Assembly (NCBI GenBank): GCA_905182985.1
Contig: CAJJDN010000056.1
Location: 269,247-333,246 of the forward strand
Length of the DNA stretch: 64,000 nt
Direction: 5' to 3'
Origin: Paramecium sonneborni
Lineage: Eukaryota; Ciliophora; Oligohymenophorea; Peniculida; Parameciidae
Below the pieces are notes generated by a model. That model saw only the letters and a program-made list of their open reading frames with translations. It was not told the DNA's origin and did not search any database. Below, piece after piece: positions 37,567-49,724 of the stretch. Position numbers and translations under genes: made by a program. Positions within the stretch are counted from its first letter, which is position 1; each line of letters opens with the position of its first letter.

Positions 37567-38332
37567 ATGAGTTTAAGTATATTCAGTGCTAAAACAAGTT
37601 ATTATAAGAATGGCATCTGGTGGTTTACCAAAATGGCAGCCAGAGTAGTAGGAGAGGAAAGATGGGATGCCTTAAGAATGGCAAGAAGAGTATACGGAAA
37701 CAAATTTTACTATGGAAGACAACAAGTGTTATTTGATGTCTTTTATGATTGGCCTGCTTTGGCTAATATGATTGGTATATACCCAAAGGTAATTATTGAA
37801 TATGAAATATTAAGGTTGATACATCACATGGATTTCTACATTGGGCAACATATGAAGCATATAGAGATTGGCAAGAACATACTTTAAATTCAGATGTAAA
37901 TTAGATCAATAATTTAATAGGGTGCCTTTGCAATGTGGGTTTATTTAATATGTGGTCTATACATTGCACATTTCACTTATTCATATATGATTCCTTATTA
38001 TTGGACGTATTAGATTATTATTAAGAAATAGAAATCTCTTCCCAGCAAAGAATGAGGAATTCGTGAGATTAAGAATGAAAGATGCCATAGCCTCAACAGT
38101 TTAGGAAGAATTATTCGGTAATTAATTTGCAGAATTCGGTTGGGCTCCTCATGATTTTCATTATAACAGACATAGATGTATGGCTGGTTATAGTCATCCA
38201 GATGATCCACGTACCATGCATATGGGCAGTTTTAATAGTAAAAATTTTCTATATAATTTTATAGGAAAACATAAATATAAGGAGCATTACATGAAGAAAG
38301 TTGGAGAGTAAAGCAGAATGGCAGCACTCTGA
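37567..38332 (+). CDS. Conserved single-TM protein, copy 2 of a pair
   Basis: Four introns (26, 25, 25, 27 nt) give exactly 221 codons. MSLSIFSAKTSYYKNGIWWF is followed by EERWDALRMARRVYGNKFY, HGFLHWATYEAYRDWQEH, TM segment FAMWVYLICGLYIAHFTYSY, NEEFVRLRMKDAIASTV, WAPHDFHYNRHRCMAGY, HPDDPRTMHMGSF, and an end near KVGEQSRMAAL. Protein identity to copy 1 is high while the introns have diverged, so both copies are under protein-level constraint and both are likely functional. Function unknown; see copy 1. Confidence 0.82.
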
Positions 38333-38582
38333 TCAGATTATATATATATACATATACATTATTATTACCTTTATATATATATGAAATTTGTGGGTTTACA
38401 TTTCTCAATATTCTAAATATTTATAAAGTAATTCAAATTTACATTCTTATTCTTTAATCAATATATATATATATATATAATTATATATATACAAAAATAT
38501 TTTTTAAATCTCAAAAACATAACTATATATGATTCTTTATTGTTTTATATAACCAATTTCTTAATTTTTACTCATTATTTTA

Positions 38583-40023
38583 TCAATGAAAAGATAATTT
38601 TGATGATCCTGGAGGTAATCTAGATGTTTTAGCTGTTCTGAAATCTTCTGATGTTTGTGACATCAAATTTCTTGAAGTAAAGAAATTAGGAAATTGAGTA
38701 GATTGTTTTTCTTGAGGAGATTCCAAAGTGGGCTTTCGGTTGGCTTCACTATCGAAATCAGTTTCAAAATTTGCTTATAAATTATCTAAAGTTTATTTTA
38801 TTTTTTGTTTTAATCTATCAGTTCTTTAAGACTCCAATTAATTTTTTCTATTTTTTTATAATATTATATCCAATTATTAATTATTCTCAAATAATTTATT
38901 CCAGATTCTATTATTAATATTCTTCAATTAATCAGGAATATTAATATTCATATATTCATAAAATTAATTTACTTTTTAATCTGAATAACGAGGTAATTGT
39001 TAATTGTCTTATTTATTTGGTATAATTTTTTTAAATTTGTTCTCACTTTTATAATTATATTTATATCTTCGTTGAGGTAAGACAGTAATCAAAAATGCAG
39101 AATTTTTTTATCTTAATTCTTCTTCAGCCTATATTTATCCAGTTTGTATAGCTCTGTCTTTAATTTGCTTTAACTAATTTTTAAATTTATTCAATCTATC
39201 TTCAGAAGATTTCTTTATTTTAATCTTTCTCTCAATCTCTACCTTCTAAACAACATCAATTTTATTACTCAATTCTATCAGTTATTTTAAATTATTGATT
39301 TATTCATAGATATTTACTTATTTTGATGTCAATTTATCTTTAATCTCATCTCTAGTATTTAGATAGGTTAATAAGCTTATAACTCCCTAAAAAGATTTAG
39401 GTAAAGCAGGGATTGGTTTCTAATCTTAACTGATATTCTAATTATTCAATTCATTCATTTCATTCAAAGCTGCATTAATCTCTTCTTCACTTAATTATGT
39501 TCTCTCAATCAACTATTTCATTATCTTAGCAAATATATCTCTTGCAGCTGAGTCTAAGTAACATGCTTTGAATTCTTAAAGGTTCAAAGAGAAATCTTTA
39601 TTTTGGTCAACTACCTTAAAAAAATCTAACAATTCTTTCTTTGTTATGAATATCCCATATCTATTATCATCATTCACAAATACTTAGTGAACATTCTAAA
39701 TACTTCAATAAAATCTAGTGCTTTGGAACCATCATTGTCAAACTTCTCAAACAGTAGGGTTAACTCAATGTGTTTACGCTGATGCTTCATTTAAATTTAT
39801 ATACTCTTTCTTCAGGAAGATAACGATACATTTCTTTGGCTTTTGGATCTGCTTTATTTTGATGCTTATTTATCCAATTCATCATTGAATTTGTATGCAT
39901 TTAACCTCTTTTTTAACATTTTAAAAATTCTCTCTCTAATTCATCTCTTCTTTTTCTATCTTAATCTTCTTTTGTAGAATTTTATATTTTTTATAACTAT
40001 TCTCTTCTTCTTTATTAGGACAT
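38583..40023 (-). CDS. EF-hand protein with coiled-coil C-terminus
   Basis: Two introns (26 and 23 nt) give exactly 464 codons from Met 40023 (MSQQRRREQLQKI). A basic N-terminal helix rich in Arg/Lys/Glu precedes MNWINKHQNKADPKAKEMY. EF-hand 1 reads LFEKFDNDGSKALDFIEVF, with D-N-D-S and a -12 Glu fitting Ca2+ binding. EF-hand 2 reads VVDQNKDFSLNLQEFKACY, also usable. The remainder is helical with Lys/Glu-rich heptads (VEIERKIKIKKSSEDRLNKF, QAEEELRQKNSAF) and ends GSSKLSFH-stop. It is probably a Ca2+-responsive cytoskeletal or axonemal scaffold, inferred only from architecture. An alternative start is the in-frame Met near 39900. Confidence 0.82.
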
Positions 40024-40886
40024 TAATTTATTAAATAAAATCCTATTTTCAAGTTTAAACCATAAATCAACCAAAAACCTTATAAAATTTTATCAAAATC
40101 ATCATGATATAATTATATTCTATAAAATTCTTTCATAATAATTTTAATATATAATAAAATACTAGATCTTAGATGAAGACATTTATTTAAAATAGAATCA
40201 TAATTTAATCAGATATTTAAAAATGGAAATTATATCTTTATTAAACAATAAAATATGAAAAGTAAAAGAGTTCTATTAAAGGGAGTTTAGTTTTCTTTAA
40301 TAGTGTATTATTATAGATGTAATGTTTTTGAAAAGCAGAAAAAAAATGAAATAAAAATTTGATTATAATTGTTAATGATCAAAATATATAAAAATGAAAA
40401 ATTATATAAAAAGAAATATTATTGTATTAAATAGGTTGATTTTAATTTTTGAGTGTTTGTTAGAGTGAGGATATTGTTATATATATAAAATAAATGATAT
40501 TTCTTTGGTTCGCAATTTTTATTAAGGTATTTGAGAGGAGAAATGATGTAAAATTCTTAGATATGGATATGAGTAATTGTAATGAGAGAAAGTAGGAAAA
40601 GAGAATGTATAGAGAAGTAAATAGAGTTTGATTGATGAATAAAGATATAGAGAATGATAAAAGGGTTATGAATGATGATAGTTTTAAAAAAAAATAATGA
40701 TGATAGGATTATTAATAAAATAAATAAAAAAATTTATCAAATGAAGTTGTGAATTTGTTTAAATATTTATGTTTTTGAGTGAAGTTGTAAGGATGTGTAG
40801 AGGAGATGAATTGAATTTTTTAAAGTTTTGGTTAAAATATTTGCATATATTAAATCTTTATTTTAATGAGGCAGGTTGATCCGAAT
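40024..40886. other. Divergent intergenic region, purine-rich on + strand
   Basis: About 860 bases between divergent genes. From about 40440 to 40860 the plus strand is unusually rich in G and A (GAGAGGAGA, GAGAGAAAGTAGGAAAAG), unlike the usual AT-mix spacers, but carries TGA in every frame. No gene seen. Confidence 0.5.
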
Positions 40887-42269
40887 ATGGGACTGTAGAA
40901 ATCTGAAGTTTGGGAAATAGAAAGTTAGAAGGTAGGAAATGTTAGAATATTGTTTAGGTAGTATAATGTAAACAGATAGAGATACCAAAATTTGTGATTG
41001 TAGAAGGTTAGCGTGAAGTAAGTCATAAAATACCTTCTACATATATACATACAAATATTGTATATCCAGATGAAAATGAATATTCATGCGATGAAGAAGA
41101 TTAAGCAGTTGGAGTGGATCCACTTGCTATATAATAACTAGACATTAGAAACAACCTATCTAACACTCGAAACTATGTTCGTCAATATGAATTGTTGAAT
41201 TCCATTAATTACTCTCCAGAATATTATAATGCAAAGATTGAACGTCTTTAGAGACCATTGCTAAGAGTGTTCATGAGAGCTTAAGAGAATGAGTAAAAAA
41301 ATCATTTTTATATTCATCATTAGTTACCGAATGAATATGCCCTTTCATCCAAGTCGAGCCTACAAATAAAAAAGATTAAAAAGACTCAATATATAGCTTC
41401 CTGAATTTTAAGTTGGTAGATAAATCATCTACAATGAGAATCTTATTGCTCTTCATCTTATTTCGTAAATTAAACAACGCGAACTATTAAAATTAAAACT
41501 AATTAAATAAGATGAAGAAGAATTTACCAATACTTTTAATAATTGTTAAGATATATTCAATACTCTCAAAGATTTAAGACTTGCACTTAAAGAAGAAGAA
41601 CCTTCAGAAAATAAGGATAATAGATCAAAGATTTTTGATTCATGTTAAGATCCACAATGTTCATATTAATTTAATTTGCCATCAATTTCTTAAATAGTCA
41701 TTGAATTTATGGATGATTAATTTTAATCTATCAAAGATAAACAAATTCTATGGCCAAAACATCCAACTATATTATCAGATTGGAATTTTGATAATTATTC
41801 TAAAATTGGAGTCTTTCATTACAATAAATAATTAGTTTATTCTACTCTTGATAGAACTCTCTTTATACAAGATAGAACCAAAAAAAATAAAAAAAAAATT
41901 AAACTAATGTTAGTTGATAGAAATAGAGCTTCAGTTTTTGATGGTGTAAGAGCAGATTATGAACATTTTTATTCTCATTATTAAAGATAAATGGTTAAAA
42001 TAGAAAATACTATTGAAACATAAAGAAAGGAAATATAAAAATTTAAATAAGAATAAGCAAAAAAAGAATTGATGGCAAGAATATAATAGAAAAAAGATGA
42101 ATAAAGAAAATTACTTAAAATAAGATTAAAAGTTAATTATGTTGAAGAACCAAAAATAATTAAGAGTGTAAAAATAAAACATTCTGATGAATTGAAGTTT
42201 TTATTGGTCAAATACGATTCAACTAGTATTTAATTGAAATAAGAGAATTGCTAAATCATTCTATAATGA
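40887..42269 (+). CDS. Unrecognised protein, coiled-coil C-terminal half
   Basis: Two introns (26 nt near 40932, and 22 nt GTCGAG...AAAAAG near 41356) give exactly 445 codons. It starts MGLQKSEVWEIESQK, followed by FVIVEGQREVSHKIPSTYIH, an acidic stretch ENEYSCDEEDQAV and DIRNNLSNTRNYVRQYELL. Later comes a YSKIGVFHYNKQLVYSTLDR segment and a long charged helix (KIENTIETQRKEIQKFKQEQ). No catalytic motif, TM or signal peptide. Family not recognised; the look is that of a cytoskeletal or nuclear scaffold protein. The second intron begins GTC, which is uncommon, but both flanking frames are clean. Confidence 0.72.
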
Positions 42270-42392
42270 TATTTCTAAACTTTGAAAGTTATTTTTAAAA
42301 TTTTGTGCTTTTATATATATATATAGGAATATATCACCTATATTTCTTTTTGTTTTTTTAATTTAAAATAAAGATTTAAAATATTTTTCATT

Positions 42393-42808
42393 ATGGCAGA
42401 GGTTGAATAATTATCAGAAGAACTCACTACTTTAAAAAGAGTCGTCTAAACTTCCTTACATAGAGGATAATTATCAAAGGGTGTACATGAAGTCTGCAAA
42501 GCTATTGAAAGCAAATAAGTTGACTATTCATAATATTGGAATAGGCTAAGTTTGTTGTGATGGCTGATGATTGCACTGAAGAGACCTATAAAAAGTTAGT
42601 TGTTGCTTTAGCTAAACAATTCTAAATTCCTGTTTGGAGAGTTGAAAAAGGTGCTTTATTAGGTGAATGGATTGGAATTTCAAAGTTTTTAACTAAAACA
42701 AAGAAAATTAAATCAAGAAAATGTTCATCTTTAGCAGTTAAAGATTTTGCAATTGAAGTTAGTGAAGTTGAAAAACAATTCATTGAAGATAAAATTAAAG
42801 GATTATGA
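42393..42808 (+). CDS. 40S ribosomal protein eS12
   Basis: Component of the small ribosomal subunit, in the head/beak region. One 26-nt intron (GTTGAC...GAATAG) gives exactly 130 codons, the normal eS12 length. It starts MAEVEQLSEEL and shows HRGQLSKGVHEVCKAIESKQ, AKFVVMADDCTEETYKKLV, a GEWIGISKFL segment matching the family LGEWVG motif, and CSSLAVKDFAIE. The family position CxVVVKD appears as SLAVKD. It ends EKQFIEDKIKGL. It is flanked closely on both sides (124 bases upstream, 119 downstream). The intron starts GTT instead of GTA. Clearly functional. Confidence 0.95.
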
Positions 42809-42927
42809 AAGTATTTTATCTGTACAACATATAAAAACAAGTATATTAATGTTTAATTCTTCTATTCTCCATAAACAAATACTATTTCTTTACTAATTAT
42901 ATTTTAATTATTTAATTTTTTTATTAT

Positions 42928-43786
42928 ATGTCTAAGCATCGAAGAACCAAATCAAGTGGAAATTATTTCTAAATTAATCATGAATTTTTAGTTAAAGATG
43001 ATGATTTCGAATATAATGAAACTAAATTGATTATTCAAAAAATACAATAAATGGCCACTTAAACTCAATAAATTGTTGAGAAACTTGAAGAAAACTCTTA
43101 GGGATTCTATAATAACTTATTCAACTTTGGCAAATAACAATCTAAAGAAAAAACAGATCTCAATCTCAGTTAAATTTCAGAGTGCAGTTGTAATACTAAC
43201 TTTTTTTTATTGAATAGCAACTCATTCAGCTGAATATCCAAGTCTTAAATTACGTAAATAAAGCATTTAATCACCTATTCGTATTCATACTTAAAATAGT
43301 TAAAGTTTACAATACACTATTTAATACTTAGAATAAGAAATAGAATAAATGAAAATTCAACAAGATGAAATGCATACAGTTAATATGTTTTTATTATAAG
43401 AAACTTAAAAAAATCGTTAAGAGTTATTAAGAAGTTAAAAAGTAAGATTAAATTATAAACAGGTAAATGAAGAAAGGTTTAAATAACTAATCTAAAAGAT
43501 TGACAAAGAGTAATCAAATGCAAATGGGTATTTTCATAATATATTTTTAACAGTAGTACTTCAGATGGTCTAGATTGAATTTGATAACATTTTCTTATAT
43601 CTATATTTAGTTCAAAGATTAATTTTAATTATGTATTCATTCTAAACTAAATTAAAAGATCATCAAAAAAGAATTAAACTCAATCATGTCAACATTATTT
43701 TTAGATTTTTTATTATTTATATCAGATTATAAAAATTTTCATCAAAGTAGTCAATGGAATTATTATCATTGATAAATTAGCATTGA
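42928..43786 (+). CDS. Unrecognised Gln-rich coiled-coil protein
   Basis: Starts MSKHRRTKSSGNYFQINHEF. One 28-nt intron (GTAATACTAAC...GAATAG) gives exactly 277 codons. The middle is Gln-rich coiled coil (IQYLEQEIEQMKIQQDEMH, QEVNEERFKQLIQKIDKE type). A hydrophobic, Ile/Leu/Tyr-rich region near the C-terminus (LQMVQIEFDNIFLYLYLVQ, VNIIFRFFIIYIRLQ) could be one or two membrane helices. No known domain recognised. The intron contains CTAAC, a good branch-point-like sequence. The C-terminal third is less certain because its composition resembles non-coding AT sequence, but the frame stays open and ends at TGA. Confidence 0.65.
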
Positions 43787-43891
43787 CTTTCTAAAATGAT
43801 AACACTAATCCCCCGATAATAAAGATTTAAAATTTGAAGTAAATTCCTAAAATATAAATTGAACAGCATCCTAAAATTATGCTTAAATTTA

Positions 43892-44779
43892 TCAACAAAT
43901 GAGTTAAATTAAAAAGTTGCTATCTTTAAACTCCACTATGTATTATTACTCCAAATAATATTGAATCGAATATTTATAGATATATGTTTTTAACTTAAGA
44001 TATTGCACCAGCTAATATATAAAACTTTATGTACCATATAAAATGACTAAGAGAATATATTCAAAAACAATTTATTATTGAATGAGATATTTTTCTTAAG
44101 ATAAATATCCACTCGTTTAATTCTCCAACTAATCATTGGACATGATTTCTGCTTAAATAATTTCACCCATTTATTGGTCAAAATCACCAATTTTAAATGG
44201 AATTGATTTTTGAACTTTGTTTTAATTTCTTAAATATTCACTATTATCTTCATATTTAATTGAGATTTATTAAGGACCATTGCCTTTTTTCTAGTTATCA
44301 ATTTAAGATATTAATTTAGATGTTTAATTAGAATCAGGCACTCTTCCTTTCTCTAATAAGACTGTATTCTTTAAAGTTATTCCTAATTAAGCAATTTAAC
44401 TCTTATCAGCTCTCTATAAGATTGCATATTAACTTTCCCCTGTTACATAATCATATATTTAAACAGCTTCAACAGATGATTCTATAACTTCTACAGATAA
44501 AGATGATAACTTTGCTTTTGAGTTTTGCATGTTATTTTATTATAATTGCTATTATTTATTAGGTAGTTCTAATTTTTTTTCAGGATCAAACTTTTTTATT
44601 AATTCTCTTAACCAAATAAATAGAAATAAACCTATGAGTATGAAATAGTTGTCTATCAAAAGACTGCTAAAAATAAACAATTTAACGCAATCATATATTA
44701 GATTCGAGCATTTTTAGGATTAAAAGCACAATCCAAAGAGTGTTGAGACTATCAAAATGAAAAGTTAAATTGCTAGCAT
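43892..44779 (-). CDS. Unrecognised membrane protein, two N-terminal TM segments
   Basis: Reads continuously from Met 44779 to TGA at 43892-43894: 296 codons with no intron. The N-terminus has a hydrophobic segment (LFILIVSTLFGLCF), a short loop with two Cys (KCSNLIYDC), then a second (NYFILIGLFLFIWL) ending in basic residues. A cytosolic Gln/Lys-rich domain follows (VEVIESSVEAVQIYDYVTGE, then LKNTVLLEKGRVPDSNQ and YEDNSEYLRNQ). The last 50 or so residues are hydrophobic/Tyr-rich and may be read-through of an unspliced 3' part. Family unknown. It lies 49 bases downstream of the next minus-strand gene. Confidence 0.65.
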
Positions 44780-44827
44780 TACGATGTTATTGTATGTAAA
44801 ATATTTATTTATTTTGGAATAATAATT

Positions 44828-45652
44828 TCAGAATAAAACTCCTTTCTCTTAAATATTGAGTGGTCTTGCTGAATTAGGATTTGTATATCTGCGAATAAAG
44901 TCTTATAGAATCAATTCAGAGTCTTTAAAGTCAGTGGCTGCATGATCATTAGCTTATCTATGAACTCTACATAATGTCTCTTTATAATCTTCATACCACC
45001 ATACAAATCTCTTGATATCTATTTAAAATTATAAATTGAAGTTCACCTTCATGTTCTAAAAGAAATTCATTCTCCTTCACTAATTCTTGAGCTCTTAATT
45101 AAACATATTCATCAAACAAATTAACTTTTGTTAATTCAGATTTGTACTCAAAATATATTTTACCAAAAATAACACATTAAACAACAGGAAATAAATATCT
45201 AAAAGTTCTAAATCTAATGTTTTGTGTTATTACATTATAATTGTATGCATAAAGGAACTATATTAATAATATTATTTACTAGATTGATTCCGAAAGCAAC
45301 AGCCTAATAACCAAATTTATTATATTCAATAACAGGATAGGTCATATCATCTTCCCATTCGGCTATAATAGATATTCAAATGTATATTATTACGATCTTA
45401 AGAACTTAAACAAAAGGCATTGAATGGTATTTTTGGCTAAGTCCAACCAGCTGTCTCAATCAATTCAACCATTTTCTTAATTGATCTATATCTCTTCAAA
45501 CGAGCTTCTCTATACTATTTAAAATCAATTTTAACCTAAATGGAGGTAGATTCTAATTTCTAAGTCCAAGCAAACTTATGATTGTGAAATAATTATCCAT
45601 TTAATTAAATAATGAATTTGAATAATTAAATAAAACAAAAATCATCCTTCAT
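44828..45652 (-). CDS. Unrecognised membrane protein (248 aa)
   Basis: Introns of 31, 22 and 28 nt give exactly 248 codons. Recognisable stretches: HNHKFAWTQKLESTSIQVKI, YREARLKRYRSIKKMVELIE, EWEDDMTYPVIEYNKFGYQA, a membrane segment AVAFGINLFLYAYNY, a second hydrophobic segment RYLFPVVQCVIFGKIYFEY, a charged helix, KRFVWWYEDYKETLCRVHRQ, and a C-terminus ending NIQEKGVLF. The composition and small size recall ciliate mitochondrial inner-membrane subunits, but I cannot name it. The first Met at 45652 overlaps the stop of the upstream membrane protein by 11 bases in another frame, so the true start may be an undetected short exon. Confidence 0.65.
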
Positions 45653-47823
45653 CACTTATTATCAAACAGTGCATACTGTTTTGTTATTATTCAATTTCAC
45701 TTAATTATTCAATCACTTCTTAACTTTCAATATACTTCTACAATCTATATATAGTTAATAATTCAGGATCAATTTATTTAATTAATCTACATATTACTTG
45801 AGTTTGATAGAAATTTGCAGGATATAAGTTTTTACTTGATTCTATTTTTTCATAAACTTATAAGACTTATTCATAATTATAAATGATATCATCAATTAAG
45901 TGTTGTTTATTTTAAATGTACTAATTATATTATTTATAAAGAGAATTATGAGAAGTTTTTCTATGTTTCTTTTTGAGACTTATTATTGGTTTTGATGTGA
46001 AATTAAAGATCATTAATTAATCCTTATTTAGTAATATTTATTTTAACTTATCTATTTCATTTAATTTTTCAAACAAATATTTTGAGTCAGATAACATATT
46101 TATTTTTTTTAAAGCTTCTTCTAAAAGCTTTGAATCATTACATTAGAATAATTTACCAAATGTGATTTAATTTATAAAAAATTTAAAGTTTAATATTAAT
46201 GGTGAATATCTATTTAATATTCCTACAATTGATTTCCTAAAATAATCTTTAGAACTTTAATATCCGAACTTTTATACCCATTTTGTGTTATTCTTTTCAA
46301 AATTAAATTGCTTTGAAATTATTCTAGTTCTTGCATTTAGTTATATCTTTCTTTCAGATGATGTTTGAAATTCAAATTAAGATCTCAATACATTAAAAAA
46401 TAGTTTATTTACATCTCTTCCAGAATAAGTAGAATCTATTTATGATTTTAACATTTATTTTTAACTTTAAGGAGATTTTTCTATTCTAGATTATTCTTTC
46501 TACTATTCAATAACATTATTAATTTCTTTTAATTATTTAATCTATTCAATTTTCACTTCTGCATTCTTCTCAAATTAAAATATTTGATTTGCCAAATCTA
46601 ATGACACTAGAATATTGAATCTAAACTTACTTTATAACTTATTGTATTAAACGATCAAAGCCCCTAAAACCAAAGATAAAGCTTATAATAACCCTCCAAT
46701 CTATGAAAGCAAAGTATGTAGTTTTAAACATGATCTTTTTATTGTAATAGTAAATTAATCTTATTTTATATCTACATATCCAAATACTTCATCATCCTCT
46801 CTTCCAAGATCAACAATTTCTATCTTATCTGCTGAAGATATTATATTGATTTCAGATTCAACATTTTATCTAATAATATTTCTGAATTTACTAATAAGGT
46901 AAGACACTCTCATCATTAATTAAAATATGCTTCTTTAAAAACAAAGTTGTTGATCTTAACAATTTTTAAGGGATAAAACTAATTGTTACTGAATCATCTA
47001 AGAATTACTAAACATAATTTTCACCAGAATTATATGGGTTCAGTATCTAAAATTAAGAATATTTTTAAACATAATTTAGAAAATACAGCTATAGTGTAAA
47101 TTATCGATTCTTTTACACAAAACTATTTATTTCATCTTAAGATGCACATCTTAACTATGAGGATGTAATATTTCTGCATTTTTTTATATTAATTCTCAAA
47201 AATTCAAATCGATCTTTTTAAAAATTAAACAAATACCTGAGGTTGATTATTAAAAATGCAAAGTTTGGTTGTTTCTATATATTTATAAACTAAATACTTT
47301 ATACATAAAAGGGAATTTAAGTGTGTTTTAGCAAAAACTTAGGTTAAATTGATGGCTTAGTTTTTTTAAAGTTGTAGTAGTCTTTCATTTGTGCATTTTT
47401 CTAATTCAATATAGGTAATCTGTTCAGTATTGTTATGATATGACCTCATAATGACAATTATTCATACCTCTATTCTAATTCAATTTCAAAGTACTCTAAA
47501 TCTGTATTGTCTATTTATTTTAGACCCATAGCTAACAAAAAATTATCAGAATCTAATTCTACTATGGGTGAATCACAATTGTATTCGGATAAAAAGGATA
47601 CTTATAATGAGGATTTCCAAAAAAAATTAATAATTGTAGTCCAAGAACTCATTATGACCATTGCTATGACTAATAATGAAGTTATGCCCCCACAAGCAGT
47701 CGTATAATTCCGTTTTCCATTTACATTTATTGTGAAACTTTGGCCAAATATATCTATGCCAAGTAAGACTTATAATACTTCAATTTATATACATCTATTA
47801 ACTGCATTATTAATGCTGATCAT
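45642..47823 (-). CDS. Two-pass transmembrane family protein, member E
   Basis: Fifth member of the A-D family, on the opposite strand and 27 kb away from D. It starts MISINNAVNRCIQIEVLQ, then GIDIFGQSFTINVNG, TM1 CGGITSLLVIAMVIMSSW, SDNFLLAMGLKQ, KCTNERLLQLQKN (equivalent to PCTxxRFQ), NSLLC, CASQDEINSFVQKN, ILNPYNSG and QQFLDDSVTISFIPQ. The TM2 entry is TLLSQIGGLLQALSLVLGAL. The cytosolic tail contains FNFTSKPIISLKKKHRKTS and ends MHCLIISDEG. Several introns are required, including one of 23 nt ending GAG near 47444-47466. It is the most diverged member, which helps define conserved positions: GxDIFGQ, the cysteines, FLDD, LSxxGGxLQ and FNFTxKPxI. Confidence 0.72.
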
Positions 47824-49724
47824 CATATTTTAAATATATTAGATTTAATTAAGTGTGCAACAACTTAAAAGTTATAGTTTGGACTAGAAAAATATTAGAA
47901 ATCTAATAATACATATTATGAGCTAAGTTTTCTCATAAGATTTATTATTATGTATTATAATTCTTTTTTGAACTTTAACATAGCATAAGGCAGCTAAAAA
48001 TATTATTTTATATAAGCATTTAAATCTAATATCCTACAAAATCAGTTTAGAGAATCGAGATTACAAAATTTTTTTATATGATAAGATTAATTTTTATATA
48101 TATAGAATTTAAATCTAATTAAGTCTGAAATATTAACAGTGATTAAATTAATGGAGGGATTCTGAATTAAATGTTTTCATATTATTTTAAATGAAAAAAT
48201 ATTTGTCTAATTATTAATAAGTGGGTTAATCACAATTAAAATTCCATTAAGAAATATTTTATTTTATCAAAAAATAATCTCAAGCATTTAAAATGCTAAA
48301 AAAAAAAAATTATTTCTATTAAATTCTAAATGAATTCAAGTATCATAAATATGATATAAAAAATTACAAAAAATATTCAAGTCTTAATCTGAATTTATTA
48401 AGAATTGAGAAAAAAGCAGTTTAGCTAAGGATAATGTTATTTTCAGACAAGAATACTTAAATTTTATTCTTTATTACATGATAAATGAAAAATTTATTAG
48501 AGAAATATTTGATGTATAGTTTTTTCAAGGCACATACTATAAAAATGATAATTGTTATTATTATTCACTAAATAATAAATTAAAGTGAGAATTTCTCTTC
48601 AGATATTCACAGATATTCGTTATCGAAATTTTAAAGATTAAGCACTGCAATAGAAATAATGAGGCTTTTACGAAAATCGGTAAATTTCGTTGAGAAAATA
48701 ATTCTAAATATAAAATATAAAAGCTTTGACTTGGTAATGGATAATTTTAAATTAAATAATATATAAATCAAGCTTTTATTATTACAATAAGAAATAGTTG
48801 AGTTTTAAAATTTTTGATTTTAGATTTAGGAGAAAAATAAACAAATAAAAGATTAATTTAATTCAGCATTTATTATTTAAAAGTAAATTCAGAAATAATC
48901 TAAGGAAAAATGATAGAGTATTCATAACTGAACTTAGCTCCAAATGTAAAATAGTTTTAATAAATTATCCTTATAATGTAGACTTTAATATACTCTAATT
49001 ATTCACAAATTTCAAAGATAATTAATATATTCATTTTTTTCATTGAATAAGTATACTTTTGTATCTCAATATTTTATCTATTATACTCAAAGTAATTGTT
49101 CATTGATTTATGGTAATTAGCTAAAAATCAGATTTTGGAAGATGATTTAAAATGAGATGAATTATATTTTTAATTATTACAAGATCCCTAGTAAATAATA
49201 ATTACCTTCTAGTATCCCTTAAACAATGTTCTATAATTTTACTATTAATATAGTTTATTCTAAATCCTAATTTTGAAAAACCCTTAAAATGAAGATCTAG
49301 TATAATATTATATTTATATTGTTGCCCAATTTCAAAAATTTTTAGATAATAAAGATAGAAATAAGTTAAATTTGTAATGTAAATGATTGGGAAATCAAAG
49401 AAAATAGAAAAATAAAGAAAGAGCTTACAAATTTTTGATATTAATTTTAAATTATTAATATAAATTTGCCAAGGATTGAAATAATGTATCTAATATATGT
49501 ATTAAAATATATCAATAAAATATCTTTATATGTTTGGTACTTGGTATCCTTTTAAAACAAAACTTAAGTGAATATGATTGAAAACATTATTATAAAAGTA
49601 TAAATAAAATAATGTCATTACTCCTTGAGTCTGAATCGAGAACCTAAAAGCAAGGAAGGTAAGTTATTTGGTAATTAAGAGCCAAACAATAAAAGGAATT
49701 TTGAAATATCGTTAAGGTTTTACA
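47824..49724. other. Long gene-poor stretch, possible gene relics
   Basis: 1.9 kb with no intact gene on either strand, unusually long for this genome. Short open pieces interrupted by TGA can be read. On the plus strand near 48600-48720, SLSKFQRLSTAIEIMRLLRK is weakly channel-like, and near 48910-49010 NDRVFITELSSKCKIVLINY. They could be relics of a channel or membrane gene, but homology is not clear. Just before the K+ channel start, 49613-49724 has a short open stretch (MSLLLESESRTQKQG) that may be a 5' exon or leader. Confidence 0.4.

Noticed and set aside
38455..38490. (TA)n microsatellite and nearby TA-rich tracts
   Set aside because: Short and typical of intergenic DNA in such an AT-rich genome; no structure beyond that.
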